Shown here piece after piece: positions 8,801-16,408 of a stretch of DNA of 30,069 nucleotides; the stretch's first letter is position 1, and each line of letters starts with the position of its first letter. The stretch lies in IMG/VR virus record IMGVR_UViG_3300020204_000249, positions 1 to 30,069 of that record, one strand, 5' to 3'. The position numbers and the translations under genes were made by a program. The notes under the pieces were generated by a model. That model did no database searches. It was not told the DNA's origin and saw only the letters and a program-made list of their open reading frames with translations. The stretch is from a virus.

Positions 8801-10482
8801 TCAACTGAACTTATGTCTTGAATTCGATAATCGTAAATTACATCAATTAAATGTCCTTTTTCAATACCATCAATTACAATTTGCTCATCTTTAATAAATT
8901 GCCCTGTTAAACTAGATAGTGTTAGAGTTTTATTGTTTGAAACTGTAGAAGTTAAATAACCTCTAGCTCCACTACTCTTACCTTCAATTAAAGCAGGAAT
9001 CGATACACTAATATTTGAATTTAATTGTAATTTTGTATAAGTATGAACATCAAATACAAAAAGATTAAAAGTTGTAGCATCTCCAGGAATAGATCCATTT
9101 GCCCCAGATCCATAGGCTAACATATCGGATGTTAACTGGAAATCATAAACCCTTGCACTTCCAATTTCAGTTCCAGTTGTTATACCTGAAGTATTAACTC
9201 TAGAATCTCTAAAAGAAACATATGAAGTTAATCCAAGTCCAATCCTAGGTGATCCGTAAACCCTATTAAGTTTTAAGATATTTCCCATGTTGAATGGGAA
9301 ATATGTTGCGGGTATAGTTTTTGTTGTTCTTGGTTTTGAAGCGTCAATATAACTTTGAGTTGTTTTATTAACCTCGTATCCTTGAATATAAGATTTACCG
9401 CCAGAAATTTGATATGTTAAAAGATCATCATTTGGGGTATTACCCTCAGCAGTCTTTTGTTTATCAGTATATAATCCATCTGCATCTACAAGATCATTTA
9501 AACTATCTCTTACTTGAACAGTAAAAGGCCTTACTACATAATCTCCAGAAGTATCAAAGGTTCTTCTTGCAATTTCATCACGAATTTGATTGTCAACTTG
9601 AATTTTTTTGGGAGTAATTGTTTGAACAACTTTTCCATTTTTAACTCTAAAAAGTTCAACAAAATTTTCATCGTTGAAAGCATTTAAAGCTTTTTTGATG
9701 AACGTTGTTTGGATTTGAAGTCTATCAGCACCAGGCGCTGCAAAGTTAGAAAATCCAGAAGCATTATCAAATAAAGTCGGATCATCATATGCAGTTACAA
9801 CATTCTCATCAATTAGTAATCCAACTCTATAGTTTGACTTTGTTGAATATTGATCAAGAATAATTGTTGCTGGAGGAACTCTTACAAAGAACCCACGGAT
9901 GAAATAAACGCCTTCATCAATAGAAGCTGCCGTTCCTGTTCTGGTGCAATCTAATGTGATCGTATTTGCAAATGCAGTTCCAGCTCTAAATGTTTTGGTT
10001 CCAACAACTAAACTTCTTCCATCATTGAGTAGTAAATCCTCATCATCGAAAAATTCTTTTCTATTTTTATCGATTGGAGATGGTGAAAGATATTTTATGT
10101 AAAGAGTATTAATTCTTAAACTGGATTGAGATGAAGTTACAAAGTTTCTTACTTTTGCAGTAACTCCCGATCTCTTACCTTTGATAGTTCTTCCAACTAA
10201 TTTTGATAAGTAAGTAGATACATCAATACCCACAAAAGTTGAATCAATCAGGACACAATCATATTGCCCAATGTAAGCAGTGTTTCCTGGGATTACCTTA
10301 TCACCATTGTTGAAGAAATGTTCACCAAATTGTTCAATTTGATATTGAAATTGAGTTTGTAGAGTTGTTAATTCTCTAGCTTGAACCGTAGTTCCAGGCT
10401 TGAACAAAACTCTCTTGTAGTTTTTATTCCTATTAAAATCGTCAAAGTATGGAGAAACATTTAAGTTTGTCTTTTCTGGCAT
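2884..10482 (-). CDS. Giant DUF4815-type virion structural protein (2532 aa)
   Basis: This very large tail/baseplate protein opens with LNVSPYFDDF, LFKPGTTVQARELTTLQTQF and DKVIPG. It continues near residues 225-345 with YDDPTLFDNASGFSNFAAPG, ARRTFDTSGDYVVRPF and related blocks; these are the hallmarks of DUF4815. Around 1120-1215 the blocks TMDDISRLEDRIKNLEYYTQ and DRFKSGFFVDNF follow, and near 1415 FYGFFDGKDITKYC, all typical of this family. Later parts carry Gly/Thr-rich beta modules shared with neighbouring proteins (GG-x-GF near 1970-2005, an HGMHARNNRLEFRGI block near 2075). The last ~200 residues are well-ordered beta sequence ending KDLRVIALA. It follows gp8 by 4 bases and is read from the same late promoter. 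In this position it probably replaces the T4 gp9-gp12 peripheral baseplate and short-fibre proteins. That replacement is inference; the virion role is well supported. Confidence 0.85.
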   Translation of the reverse strand: MPEKTNLNVSPYFDDFNRNKNYKRVLFKPGTTVQARELTTLQTQFQYQIEQFGEHFFNNGDKVIPGNTAYIGQYDCVLIDSTFVGIDVSTYLSKLVGRTIKGKRSGVTAKVRNFVTSSQSSLRINTLYIKYLSPSPIDKNRKEFFDDEDLLLNDGRSLVVGTKTFRAGTAFANTITLDCTRTGTAASIDEGVYFIRGFFVRVPPATIILDQYSTKSNYRVGLLIDENVVTAYDDPTLFDNASGFSNFAAPGADRLQIQTTFIKKALNAFNDENFVELFRVKNGKVVQTITPKKIQVDNQIRDEIARRTFDTSGDYVVRPFTVQVRDSLNDLVDADGLYTDKQKTAEGNTPNDDLLTYQISGGKSYIQGYEVNKTTQSYIDASKPRTTKTIPATYFPFNMGNILKLNRVYGSPRIGLGLTSYVSFRDSRVNTSGITTGTEIGSARVYDFQLTSDMLAYGSGANGSIPGDATTFNLFVFDVHTYTKLQLNSNISVSIPALIEGKSSGARGYLTSTVSNNKTLTLSSLTGQFIKDEQIVIDGIEKGHLIDVIYDYRIQDISSVEAKTGAGVTIFTADTVLSNSYSLDDTSSTYSIGPELSGITTVTASRARFTSDRVKSGDVINYQSGGLNHYNQIVDVNSDALSIRVRPTQSVAGVNTGGVLNNTTVNNIKVVYSDITDKNKADLLSPLPNSFVDSIDFDPTDPPELIVRQQFDITISGGTGSVSITGDKEFVDYASNDYLLYDESSGVVENITASKFSLNTTRKTLTLSGITSVTGAAKLNATLQITDVNPKTKKLTKCSLLTVNKTAKATAYNGLTVNGTFGLRVEDDTISLNKPDCLRVRAIYQSSTDSDPILPTLTLRNVSSDLSTNAIPGETIIGNQSNAVGVLIRNTDSTTINIVRANGTAFKIGETITFKSSKIVANVSLFTIGDSNIIGQFNFDSGQRDDYCDFGRIIRRDKNKIPNRRLTIIFDYYSIDATVPGDFVCVNSYGEENYRYDLPIFGGRRLSDYLDFRPRVKDYNTSSSYSPFQYESRDFNISANSNPYIMVSGKSVKLGHSHYLGRVDKIVLDKNGKFTRVEGAPSEIQLVPKTPAGTMHIADIFLPPYLFDRDEARVTFPSYRRYTMDDISRLEDRIKNLEYYTQLSLLEMDTSKLVVKDEKTGLDRFKSGFFVDNFKSHQAHDLRYFKASIDMEEGECRPSHLTTGIDMALGWEIINDPNEDRKNRNGLVSPNIKKTGDLLTLDYTEVDSVESVFATKSVKINPFDVENWIGKVKLSPDTDVWVEERNVSVRVEDLKGDYSSMVDIFQNDPLPGFVPIDWKSWVIYHTGIPNQNNGKNTLKGLDATRLTGGVVDVGRDSSTDQYKFNAANTRSGVQYKSAPATYSQSKAKQIINDNLITYIRSRNIEFNATRLKPRTRFYGFFDGKDITKYCVPKFIEISMISGTFEVGESVYGKAVDNERDGIAENDPSIRFRLAEPRHKEGLYYSPDETYTYDPYDISGNIDNFPGGNRITKYTSTSTLLNVDTGSLGLASETRFGGFIETGMTLWGAKSGARAKITEVRLVTDIFGDLIGSFYIPKWKYGSGVPRFTSGEKTFTLVNNQLAGTVDVNNRSASNISFAEAIFESTGSVDTTQSAILSVRKGVFEKTSVRDDLVITSTDERDKNEESLLTKQPEPLFQTFKVNEQSGIFATSVTLFFKSKPTTASETGLGTTALATAINTPVTVQIRSTQNGFPTRIVLPFSEVQKRPSGVTISNNAGAGTTFTFPSPVYLEGNGTQYALTLITSDDSYEVFASEDGRTDITATGQSATVVSSRQPQIISLFRSSLGSLPTPSQTEDLKFKLKKAKFTTSAGVAKFFNSDLDFESLNKDVLTNNPFLMLSKQSLFVFDNALSNPGILTANSRIIQQTTNATGRIVLVNGAVGVGTTSLTYLNTGIGLTPAAGVATYSNITLSPISRTLNQTAYQARGNSSGLKADITVTDGTVSAVNVTTGGTSFTTGDTVTAIGVGVANKVNFSVGIISAINCMLVEDMQGDWNSANKIFQLLNDGSTGVGIGTTLNVTSDPDNVTDIAREGLYMFVKHKNHGMHARNNRLEFRGISPSTPITTLTDSIIADTTPISGFPVADLTSFGTFENLGVSTTNPGYALIPSSGEIIKYTGITTTTAPAGNLTGIVREEKNGFNKRTVSTNYNIGTKIRKYELNGISLRRLNTEHNLSRVDSSLDITLDTYYIEVNTGASFVNSNGVTIEIGKNRTKGNNALYLSDATNTGGSLVSATSNIPYETLTPIVEYFVPTATSISSRARTVSGTSINAPTSSSISFIDQGFDTIELNTLNFYTRPRLIASIPNQDLHLRNLPGRRSLTLEMTMKTSDEDVSPIIDLDRVFAITTTNRINSSYDDNDQLYVERSGVKRLVIEDHDCTYVTKIVQLENPATSLQVQLLGYRPAGSNIRAQFRLFRSDSPSRGHDFVNFNSNGRPDTNPGISATNDPILTDYDDYKFTANGLPSFNSFQVRILMTTTNQARPPKIKDLRVIALA

Positions 10483-10486
10483 GGTT

Positions 10487-12079
10487 TTAGAACTCTACTA
10501 CGATTCTGATATCTTCGGTTTGAGTAGCAGATCTCGGAATCGCCACTCTATTATCAACATAAATGATGTCACCAGAAAGAGGATCTATTTCTGGATTTGC
10601 AATACCACTCACAAAACTTAATCCGAGTTTGTATGTTCTATTATTTATTTCAGTTTGTGTGCCCGTAAAACTAGTATCAATTTTAAGATTACTTCCAACA
10701 GTAGCTCCATCTATTGTTGTAGTTCCCCCAACCCCAGGACTTGCAGTAAATCTATTAATTTTATACCCATAAGTTGAAGTTGATAATCCAATTGGTTGAT
10801 AGTATTTTAATACTCCAGTAACTTCATCATAAGAAACTACATAACCATAAGCAGTAGTTCCAGAACTTATAGTTTGCGAAATTAATCCATCTGCAGGGTA
10901 ATCTGTTGATGTTGTGCCAGTTCCAGTAAATTTAACTGCACCAACACCACTCACTACTGACTGAGATTGTAAAGTTGTTTGTGATCCATAAGTGGTTGCA
11001 TTTTTAATAATTCCAATTCTTGCAAAATCATTACCAGACAAAAAGTCTGGATTATCAATTGAGTTAGAAAAGTTTGCAAACATCATTACACGATATGAAC
11101 CTAGTTCCCTGTAGATATCATATCCATGTCCTCCTTTTGGAGTTGCAATTACTTCAAATTTAGCAATTGCAGTCGATCCAGCTCCAGTGTTCGTTAAACC
11201 ATTTAGAGCTCCTCCAGTCTCTGTTCCTGGTGCTCCAGGTTCAAATTGAATTGTTCCAGTGGTATATTTTGAACCAGGATTAGTAATTGTAACTCCAGAA
11301 ACTTTACCTGATCCATCTACAGTAATAGTAGCTTTACCATTCACCCCATCACCTAGAATCGGAACATTCGTCCAGGTTGTATTTGTTGGATATCCAATTC
11401 CAGCTTGAGTTATAATAGCGACTTGAATCTCACCATTAACTGCATTATTTTTAATTGATAGAGATTCCCCACTTGTTCCCCAACTATTAGGAACTGGAAT
11501 ATATCCAACAGAATCAAATTTAATAATATCTTGTGGACTTAAAGTGTAAAGATATTTCCAAATATAACCGTCTCCACTTGTTCCTGCTGATTGTGGATCT
11601 AGATCAGTGAAATCTGGTTCATCAACAGATGGTTGCCCTAAAGGATTATCTGGATTTTGCCCATTATTTAAACAAATGTATACTCTAAAGTTTGAGTTGA
11701 TAACGGTAAAGTCACAATCATATAATGATGAAGAATCTGTGATTGGTGATTTTTTATCAATACTATAATTTGGTTTATACATTTCATAAGTTCTACCAGA
11801 TTCCCACTTTACTTTTTTTACAACTCTCACTACATCACTTGATGAGATTTTTTTGAGTGAAAGTAAAGTTGGCCTATAACTATTTTCTTCATGAAAATTA
11901 TCTAAAGGAGCTGGTGGATTATCATTCCAAGTTGATGTTCCACCACTATATGTGTTGGTTGGATTAGATAATCCAATAAAAGCATAAAAGATATTTTCAG
12001 TGCTTGCAGCTCCTACAAAACCATTGACAAAAGTATCAGCATTTAATATTCTAAATTGATCAGTGATTATTGCAGACAT
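10487..12079 (-). CDS. 8: Baseplate wedge subunit gp8, enlarged (530 aa)
   Basis: Baseplate wedge protein homologous to T4 gp8 (334 aa), which dimerises in each wedge and binds gp6, gp7 and gp10. N-terminal blocks include MSAIITDQFRILNADTFVNG, a YAFIGLSNP/PPAPLDNFHEEN region, and GDGYIWKYLYTLSPQDIIKF (residues 169-188), corresponding to GDGYVWEYLFEIPPD in T4. The NDFARIGIIKNAT block (350-362) and the C-terminus IIYVDNRVAIPRSATQTEDI (505-524) match T4 'MIYMENRPPIIMAMDQTEEI' as I recall it. About 200 extra residues lie in two places: a GG-x-GY beta-repeat insert near 217-305, and a Gly/Thr-rich insert near 370-490. It has its own late promoter but a very short leader with no clear Shine-Dalgarno. 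Identity is secure on motif layout and order. Confidence 0.9.
   Translation of the reverse strand: MSAIITDQFRILNADTFVNGFVGAASTENIFYAFIGLSNPTNTYSGGTSTWNDNPPAPLDNFHEENSYRPTLLSLKKISSSDVVRVVKKVKWESGRTYEMYKPNYSIDKKSPITDSSSLYDCDFTVINSNFRVYICLNNGQNPDNPLGQPSVDEPDFTDLDPQSAGTSGDGYIWKYLYTLSPQDIIKFDSVGYIPVPNSWGTSGESLSIKNNAVNGEIQVAIITQAGIGYPTNTTWTNVPILGDGVNGKATITVDGSGKVSGVTITNPGSKYTTGTIQFEPGAPGTETGGALNGLTNTGAGSTAIAKFEVIATPKGGHGYDIYRELGSYRVMMFANFSNSIDNPDFLSGNDFARIGIIKNATTYGSQTTLQSQSVVSGVGAVKFTGTGTTSTDYPADGLISQTISSGTTAYGYVVSYDEVTGVLKYYQPIGLSTSTYGYKINRFTASPGVGGTTTIDGATVGSNLKIDTSFTGTQTEINNRTYKLGLSFVSGIANPEIDPLSGDIIYVDNRVAIPRSATQTEDIRIVVEF
11165..11431 (-). repeat. GG-x-GY beta-repeat insert within gp8
   Basis: This stretch encodes residues ~217-305, containing VAIITQAGIGYP and KVSGVTITNPGSKYTTG. 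These follow the pattern 'G-x-[IV]-x-x-[VI]-x-[IV]-x-x-x-G-x-x-Y' seen repeatedly in the neighbouring giant proteins. T4 gp8 has no corresponding segment in the sequence I recall, so it looks like a module inserted into the gp8 fold. Confidence 0.6.
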
Positions 12080-12096
12080 TGTTGGAGTTTTTTATT

Positions 12097-12104
12097 TATT
12101 TATA
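12097..12104 (-). promoter_or_regulatory. T4-type late promoter (TATAAATA) for gp8 and downstream genes
   Basis: On the minus strand this is a perfect TATAAATA in the 33-base gap between the 1430-aa gene and gp8. It ends 17 bases before the gp8 ATG, so the expected leader is only about 11 bases and holds no clear ribosome site. Confidence 0.75.
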
Positions 12105-12112
12105 ACTTATTT

Positions 12113-15100
12113 CTAAGCTTCAAGTGGAACAACAGTAGTTCCAACTGAAGTGACTCTTGTTACTTTTGGTGACGTAGTTAATCCAGCAGATCCATTTAAA
12201 TTTTCAGCACTAATACTGATTGGATTAGTTCTTGTATCAAAGTCATATATTTTACCCCAAGAATAGTCTCCATAAGTATAGTAAGTCGTTGCAATACTTG
12301 TTAATCCATATGTTGATTTAATATTTGAAGTTACTGTTACAATTCCAGAAACTCCATCATTATCAACTTGATCTGCTCTGAATACACAATCAATAAATGT
12401 TGTTCCAATACCAACTGTAGAACCAGTGGATAAAATTGAAGTTACTCCTGATCCAACATTTGAGTTATATACGCCAAAATAATCACCAGTGGAAATTCCA
12501 GATCTAGAAATTCCTAAACTACTATCCACTAATAATTTGAACTTTAAAGCTGGTGTTGTTGTAGAAATTCCACTAGTTGTAGTGACACCAGTAATCCTTC
12601 CATAATCACCTGTTATCTTGCAAGATTTAAATCTTTCTAAACTTAAAGTTGGTGGATCGATAATGATATCAGGAGAACTTCCATAAAATCTTCCGCCATT
12701 TGTGATTGTGATTGAAGAAACTGTTCCAGCAGCAGAAACAACAGCAGTTGCTGCAGCTCCCACTTTTTGTGGATTATTTAGAAGAAACTCAGTGTTTCCT
12801 GCAATTAAATACCTATCAGTTGTTTCAAAGTATTCAATATCATTTAGATTTGTAGTTGAACCAGAAGAAACAACACTCCAAGTCTTAAATTCACTTAACT
12901 TGGTTGAAGTGAAGATTGATCCAGAAGTTCCCACCACAATTGCAGTTTCAGTTTCGGAATCATAAACAACAGATTTTAAATTTTGCGAAGTTGGAGCTGG
13001 TGTTACTTTATAATAACTTCCATCATTAAATTGATTATTTGGGAATGTTAAAATTAATCCATTATCACCAACAATGATAAATGGAATTGTTGAAATTCCA
13101 GTGTGAACAATTCCATTCAGGTTTTCTCCTGAGAGCGTTGATAAGTTTTGTTCAATCCAATATAATCCTGGTGGATTACTAATTAAAGTTCCATTGACAG
13201 AAGTTGCTGATAAAACCACTCTTGAGGAATTGCCTACGGCAACATATTGAGTTTTTGTTTGATTTTCTCCAACATCATAAACCTGATTAACAATAACTTT
13301 GTTCAGATTTTGAGTTGTATTTGAAGTTCTCTTAACAACATTATTTGCATATCTAGCAATTCTGGATTGATCTAAAGTCTCATATGTAAATATATGCCCA
13401 TCAGAACCAACTCCAACAAATCTTCCATCGCCAGATGAATAAGTTAAAGAATTGATTGAATTTGTGAATGAATATGAAGAGATTGATTCGGGGAAACTTC
13501 CCTGATTAATTGTTGCAATACCAACAGAATTCCATGATGATAGATTTGTGCTTGTGGATATAAATCCGTTAGATCCAACAACCATCCATATTGAACTTCC
13601 ATAAGAGACAGATCTCAATTCAGTTGTGGATGAAGCAATACTAGATGATGTAAAAGTATTCAAATTGGAAGTATATCTATAAGATAAAGAAGAACCAACA
13701 GAAACAATTTTATTGTCTGCAAAGTGACTATTAAAATACTTTATTGAAGAACTTGTGTTTAATTTTGTATAACTTTCAAACTTGACTTCGGATGTAATTT
13801 GTCTTTTTGAAATTGATACTATTGGTGGATTTGTTTGGGAATATCCAGAACCTCCATTAGTTACTGATATAGATGATACTGTTCCAGCTGCAGAAACTAC
13901 AGAAGATGCAGTTGATTGATCTAAAGGTATATCCTTAACTATTTCAACCTGCAGTTCTGATTCTGGTATTCCATCTACATCAAACAGATCAATATTTTCA
14001 ACATATAACTCTGTTGAAGTTGTTCCTACTCCAACTATGAGAGCAGACTTAGGTTTGATGAGAGGATCATAAAGTTCCCTAGTCTTATATGTTTTTTTAT
14101 TTGAGACTATTGAATCTCGGGTTTGTTTCGTCCAATCAACTTTTCTAAATGCATCTTCTGATCCATTGATTCCAAGCCCATCATAACTTGATGTTCTTAC
14201 CGTATTTTTTCCATCAATTCTATAAACACCTCTTGGTTCTTGATCGACTTCTTCTCCACCTCTACCTTTAATTCTTAAAATGTCTCCAGGCTTAACAGTT
14301 GGCGAAATGTCTCTACTTACTGAATCACTATCAGATGCTGTGTAAACATAAACATTAATACTTTGCCCCTCTGGAACTGCTTCAGAAAATCTTAGAAAAG
14401 AGTTTCTGATAGTGTAATCTGTTGTGGGCCTTTGAATAATTCCATTTACTAAAACTAAAAGACTATTTGTGATTTTAAATCTTGAATCCGCTGTATTGGG
14501 TTCAAAACTTATTGGTTCTCCAGTTGTGATATCATTAATGGTAAAAATTGTTCTAGAATCATCTGGAACCTCTGGAATTGTGGTTCTTTTTAATTGCCCA
14601 AAACTCCAGAATCCAAAAGTATCGGAATAAGTGTTTGTGACGGTAAAAGTAAATGGAGTAAATCCAGACAAAGTTCCAATCCCACTTACAGTCAATACAT
14701 CACCAGACTGATAACCATATCCAATATCATCAATATCAACAGAAGTTATAGATCCACCAGATCCAACTACAATACTTACTTTTCCATCTTGCCCGTTGTT
14801 TGATCCACTTATATAAGTTAAAGATAAGTTTGTGTATCCATATGGAGGATCAATAGTTACAACAGGATTTTCTGTTGTTGTATATCCAGTTCCTGCACTA
14901 ACAATAGTAAATCCCGTCACAAATCCCACAGAAGCTCCAGTTCCAACTAAAGCAACGATAGAAACGCCACTGCCTACAGTTGAAGCAACACTGACATCAG
15001 GTGCAGATAAATAACCACCACCAGTTGATTTTAAAGTTATTGCAGTGATTGATCCACCAGAACTTACAGTAACTGTTGCTCCTGCAGCAACTTGGGCTTG

Positions 15101-16405
15101 ATAGTTTGATCCACCAGTATAATCAAAACTTAAAATTTTCCCAGAGTTGGGAAGTTCATACTGACTATCTCCACTGAAAGTAAGAGTCGTAATACCAGTA
15201 GTTGATTGAGTATCATAATCGATTACTGGTTTTTGGAATATTCCATTTAGGGATAGAATTCCATATTGTTCTCCTGTAACAGTAGATGTGCTTAATCCAT
15301 AATTAGAATAATTTGATTTGAGAGTAAATGTTCTAGCAGAACCCACAAAATTTCTTGATAGATCATCAAAAATTACATTCTTATCATATTTTAATTTATA
15401 AAATACTCTTCCAGTAAATGTAGAATTTTGTAGTGGTGGAGATACAAAATAAATTTTATCTTTTACGATATTAAAATTGCCTTTATATAAATGAACTGAA
15501 CTACCATTAGTATGAGCAGCTGATACTGATCCCATACTACCTCTTTCTACAGTCACTGAAGTTGTTCCAGAACTAATAGATTTGACTTTCATTATTTCAT
15601 CATCAATATAAAGAAAGTCTGATATACTTATAGTTGAAATTCCAGAAAGAGGAATAGTCGTTGTTGAAATTCCCAATGAAGTTGTTCCTAATCCAACAAT
15701 GACTCCTTTTCGATACAATGGAGACTGAATTAAGTTATCAATAATAATTAATGATCTCGTATTTGCATTTGTCACTGAAAAATAATGAGTTGTTCCTGCT
15801 CCGACTGATATAAAAGTTAACCCAATACCAGATAAAGCATTTGACTCCGTTGAAGCTATTTTTAAGAAATTTGTTGAACTTTTAATTGCATAAACATTAG
15901 ATGGTAAAATTGTAGTGGTTCCAATCCCAGGAATTGATACTGATTGAATCTCAATTGGAGTTCCATCATACTCATAAGTCAAAAGTTCTCCACTTGAAAA
16001 ATCATGGTTTATCTTTTTAAATAAAAGATCTTCTCCAGGATTAGATTCAATAGTTGTATCTAGAAATGATTTTTTTAAAAATGAATTTGAACTATAATTC
16101 AAATTAAATGTAGAAATACCAGATATACTATCTCCCGTTCCTAGACTACTAATTCCAGTAAACTGTGATGAGATGTCATCAATTGGCAAAACTAAATTTG
16201 TTTTAAATTGAATAAAATCAGTTAGATCTCTACCTTGAAAATCAATTGATATACTTTCTCCAAGAGAATTCAAATTTTCAGTTACAAATTCAAAATTTGG
16301 CCTAGTATAAAAACTGTATTCACTCAACAATTTGATATTGATGATTGGATCAATATCAGCTACTTTTGGTTTTAATTTTGAAGTTCCTATGCCTAAACTA
16401 GCCAT
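12113..16405 (-). CDS. Large baseplate-region structural protein with an internal beta-propeller (1430 aa)
   Basis: A virion structural protein between the gp7-like and gp8 genes. Visible parts in order: N-terminal region 1-230; an 'IDDEIMKVKSISSG...VERGSMGS...AAHTNGSSV' module (235-306); 'LNGIFQKPVIDYD' and 'LVLVNGIIQRPTTDYTI' fibre-type modules (~385 and ~650); GG-x-GY repeats (433-585); a GG-x-GY unit at 834-866; about seven propeller blades (885-1210) with motifs such as WMVVGSNGFISTSTN and AIVVGTSGSIFTSTK; a second near-identical GG-x-GY unit (1219-1253); and a C-terminal domain with YSWGKIYDFDTRTNPISI. T4 gp7, as I recall it, has a propeller-like N-terminal half with a sialidase-like 'SNDKGQTWKAV' segment. 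This protein may carry the function of that half, but that is inference. It starts 3 bases after the upstream stop. I do not recognise it as one named T4 protein. Confidence 0.82.
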   Translation of the reverse strand: MASLGIGTSKLKPKVADIDPIINIKLLSEYSFYTRPNFEFVTENLNSLGESISIDFQGRDLTDFIQFKTNLVLPIDDISSQFTGISSLGTGDSISGISTFNLNYSSNSFLKKSFLDTTIESNPGEDLLFKKINHDFSSGELLTYEYDGTPIEIQSVSIPGIGTTTILPSNVYAIKSSTNFLKIASTESNALSGIGLTFISVGAGTTHYFSVTNANTRSLIIIDNLIQSPLYRKGVIVGLGTTSLGISTTTIPLSGISTISISDFLYIDDEIMKVKSISSGTTSVTVERGSMGSVSAAHTNGSSVHLYKGNFNIVKDKIYFVSPPLQNSTFTGRVFYKLKYDKNVIFDDLSRNFVGSARTFTLKSNYSNYGLSTSTVTGEQYGILSLNGIFQKPVIDYDTQSTTGITTLTFSGDSQYELPNSGKILSFDYTGGSNYQAQVAAGATVTVSSGGSITAITLKSTGGGYLSAPDVSVASTVGSGVSIVALVGTGASVGFVTGFTIVSAGTGYTTTENPVVTIDPPYGYTNLSLTYISGSNNGQDGKVSIVVGSGGSITSVDIDDIGYGYQSGDVLTVSGIGTLSGFTPFTFTVTNTYSDTFGFWSFGQLKRTTIPEVPDDSRTIFTINDITTGEPISFEPNTADSRFKITNSLLVLVNGIIQRPTTDYTIRNSFLRFSEAVPEGQSINVYVYTASDSDSVSRDISPTVKPGDILRIKGRGGEEVDQEPRGVYRIDGKNTVRTSSYDGLGINGSEDAFRKVDWTKQTRDSIVSNKKTYKTRELYDPLIKPKSALIVGVGTTSTELYVENIDLFDVDGIPESELQVEIVKDIPLDQSTASSVVSAAGTVSSISVTNGGSGYSQTNPPIVSISKRQITSEVKFESYTKLNTSSSIKYFNSHFADNKIVSVGSSLSYRYTSNLNTFTSSSIASSTTELRSVSYGSSIWMVVGSNGFISTSTNLSSWNSVGIATINQGSFPESISSYSFTNSINSLTYSSGDGRFVGVGSDGHIFTYETLDQSRIARYANNVVKRTSNTTQNLNKVIVNQVYDVGENQTKTQYVAVGNSSRVVLSATSVNGTLISNPPGLYWIEQNLSTLSGENLNGIVHTGISTIPFIIVGDNGLILTFPNNQFNDGSYYKVTPAPTSQNLKSVVYDSETETAIVVGTSGSIFTSTKLSEFKTWSVVSSGSTTNLNDIEYFETTDRYLIAGNTEFLLNNPQKVGAAATAVVSAAGTVSSITITNGGRFYGSSPDIIIDPPTLSLERFKSCKITGDYGRITGVTTTSGISTTTPALKFKLLVDSSLGISRSGISTGDYFGVYNSNVGSGVTSILSTGSTVGIGTTFIDCVFRADQVDNDGVSGIVTVTSNIKSTYGLTSIATTYYTYGDYSWGKIYDFDTRTNPISISAENLNGSAGLTTSPKVTRVTSVGTTVVPLEA
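12647..12751 (-). repeat. GG-x-GY unit, copy 2 (C-terminal flank of the propeller)
   Basis: This encodes residues ~1219-1253, with VVSAAGTVSSITITNGG followed by RFYGSSPDIII. It is nearly identical in protein, and clearly alike in DNA, to the unit at 13808-13906. The plus-strand word ACTGTTCCAGCNGCNGAAAC is shared. Confidence 0.8.
12776..13753 (-). other. Probable seven-bladed beta-propeller domain within the 1430-aa protein
   Basis: Residues ~885-1210 contain about seven repeats of the form 'L-x-x-[VI]-x-[YV]-(~8)-[FY]-[VI]-x-V-G-x-x-[GS]-x-[IV]-x-x-[ST]'. Examples are LRSVSYGSSIWMVVGSNG, INSLTYSS...FVGVGSDGHIFT, LNGIVHT...FIIVGDNGLILT, and LKSVVYDS...IVVGTSGSIFTS. First and last repeats are partial, as expected when the propeller is closed by strands from both ends. 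The fold class resembles BNR/YCF48-like propellers. No catalytic residues were recognised. Confidence 0.7.
13808..13906 (-). repeat. GG-x-GY unit, copy 1 (N-terminal flank of the propeller)
   Basis: This encodes residues ~834-866, with VVSAAGTVSSISVTNGG followed by SGYSQTNPPIVSI. It pairs with the near-identical unit at 12647-12751, so the propeller sits between two copies of the same small module. Confidence 0.8.
14651..15109 (-). repeat. Array of GG-x-GY beta repeats within the 1430-aa protein
   Basis: Residues ~433-585 hold at least three successive units: 'GGSITAITLKSTGGGYLSAP', 'TGFTIVSAGTGYTTTENP' and 'GGSITSVDIDDIGYGYQSGD'. Each has an Ile/Val-rich strand followed by G-x-G-Y. The regularity suggests a short beta-solenoid or a string of beta-hairpins. 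Confidence 0.65.
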
Positions 16406-16408
16406 TCG

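Noticed and set aside
10640-10650. TATTTATT-type word inside gp8 as a late promoter
   Set aside because: It is inside a coding region, an imperfect match, and no gene starts close downstream.
12647-13906. The repeated units around the propeller as a mobile element or CRISPR-like array
   Set aside because: The repeats are in frame within one protein, differ at synonymous positions and have no unit-spacer regularity.
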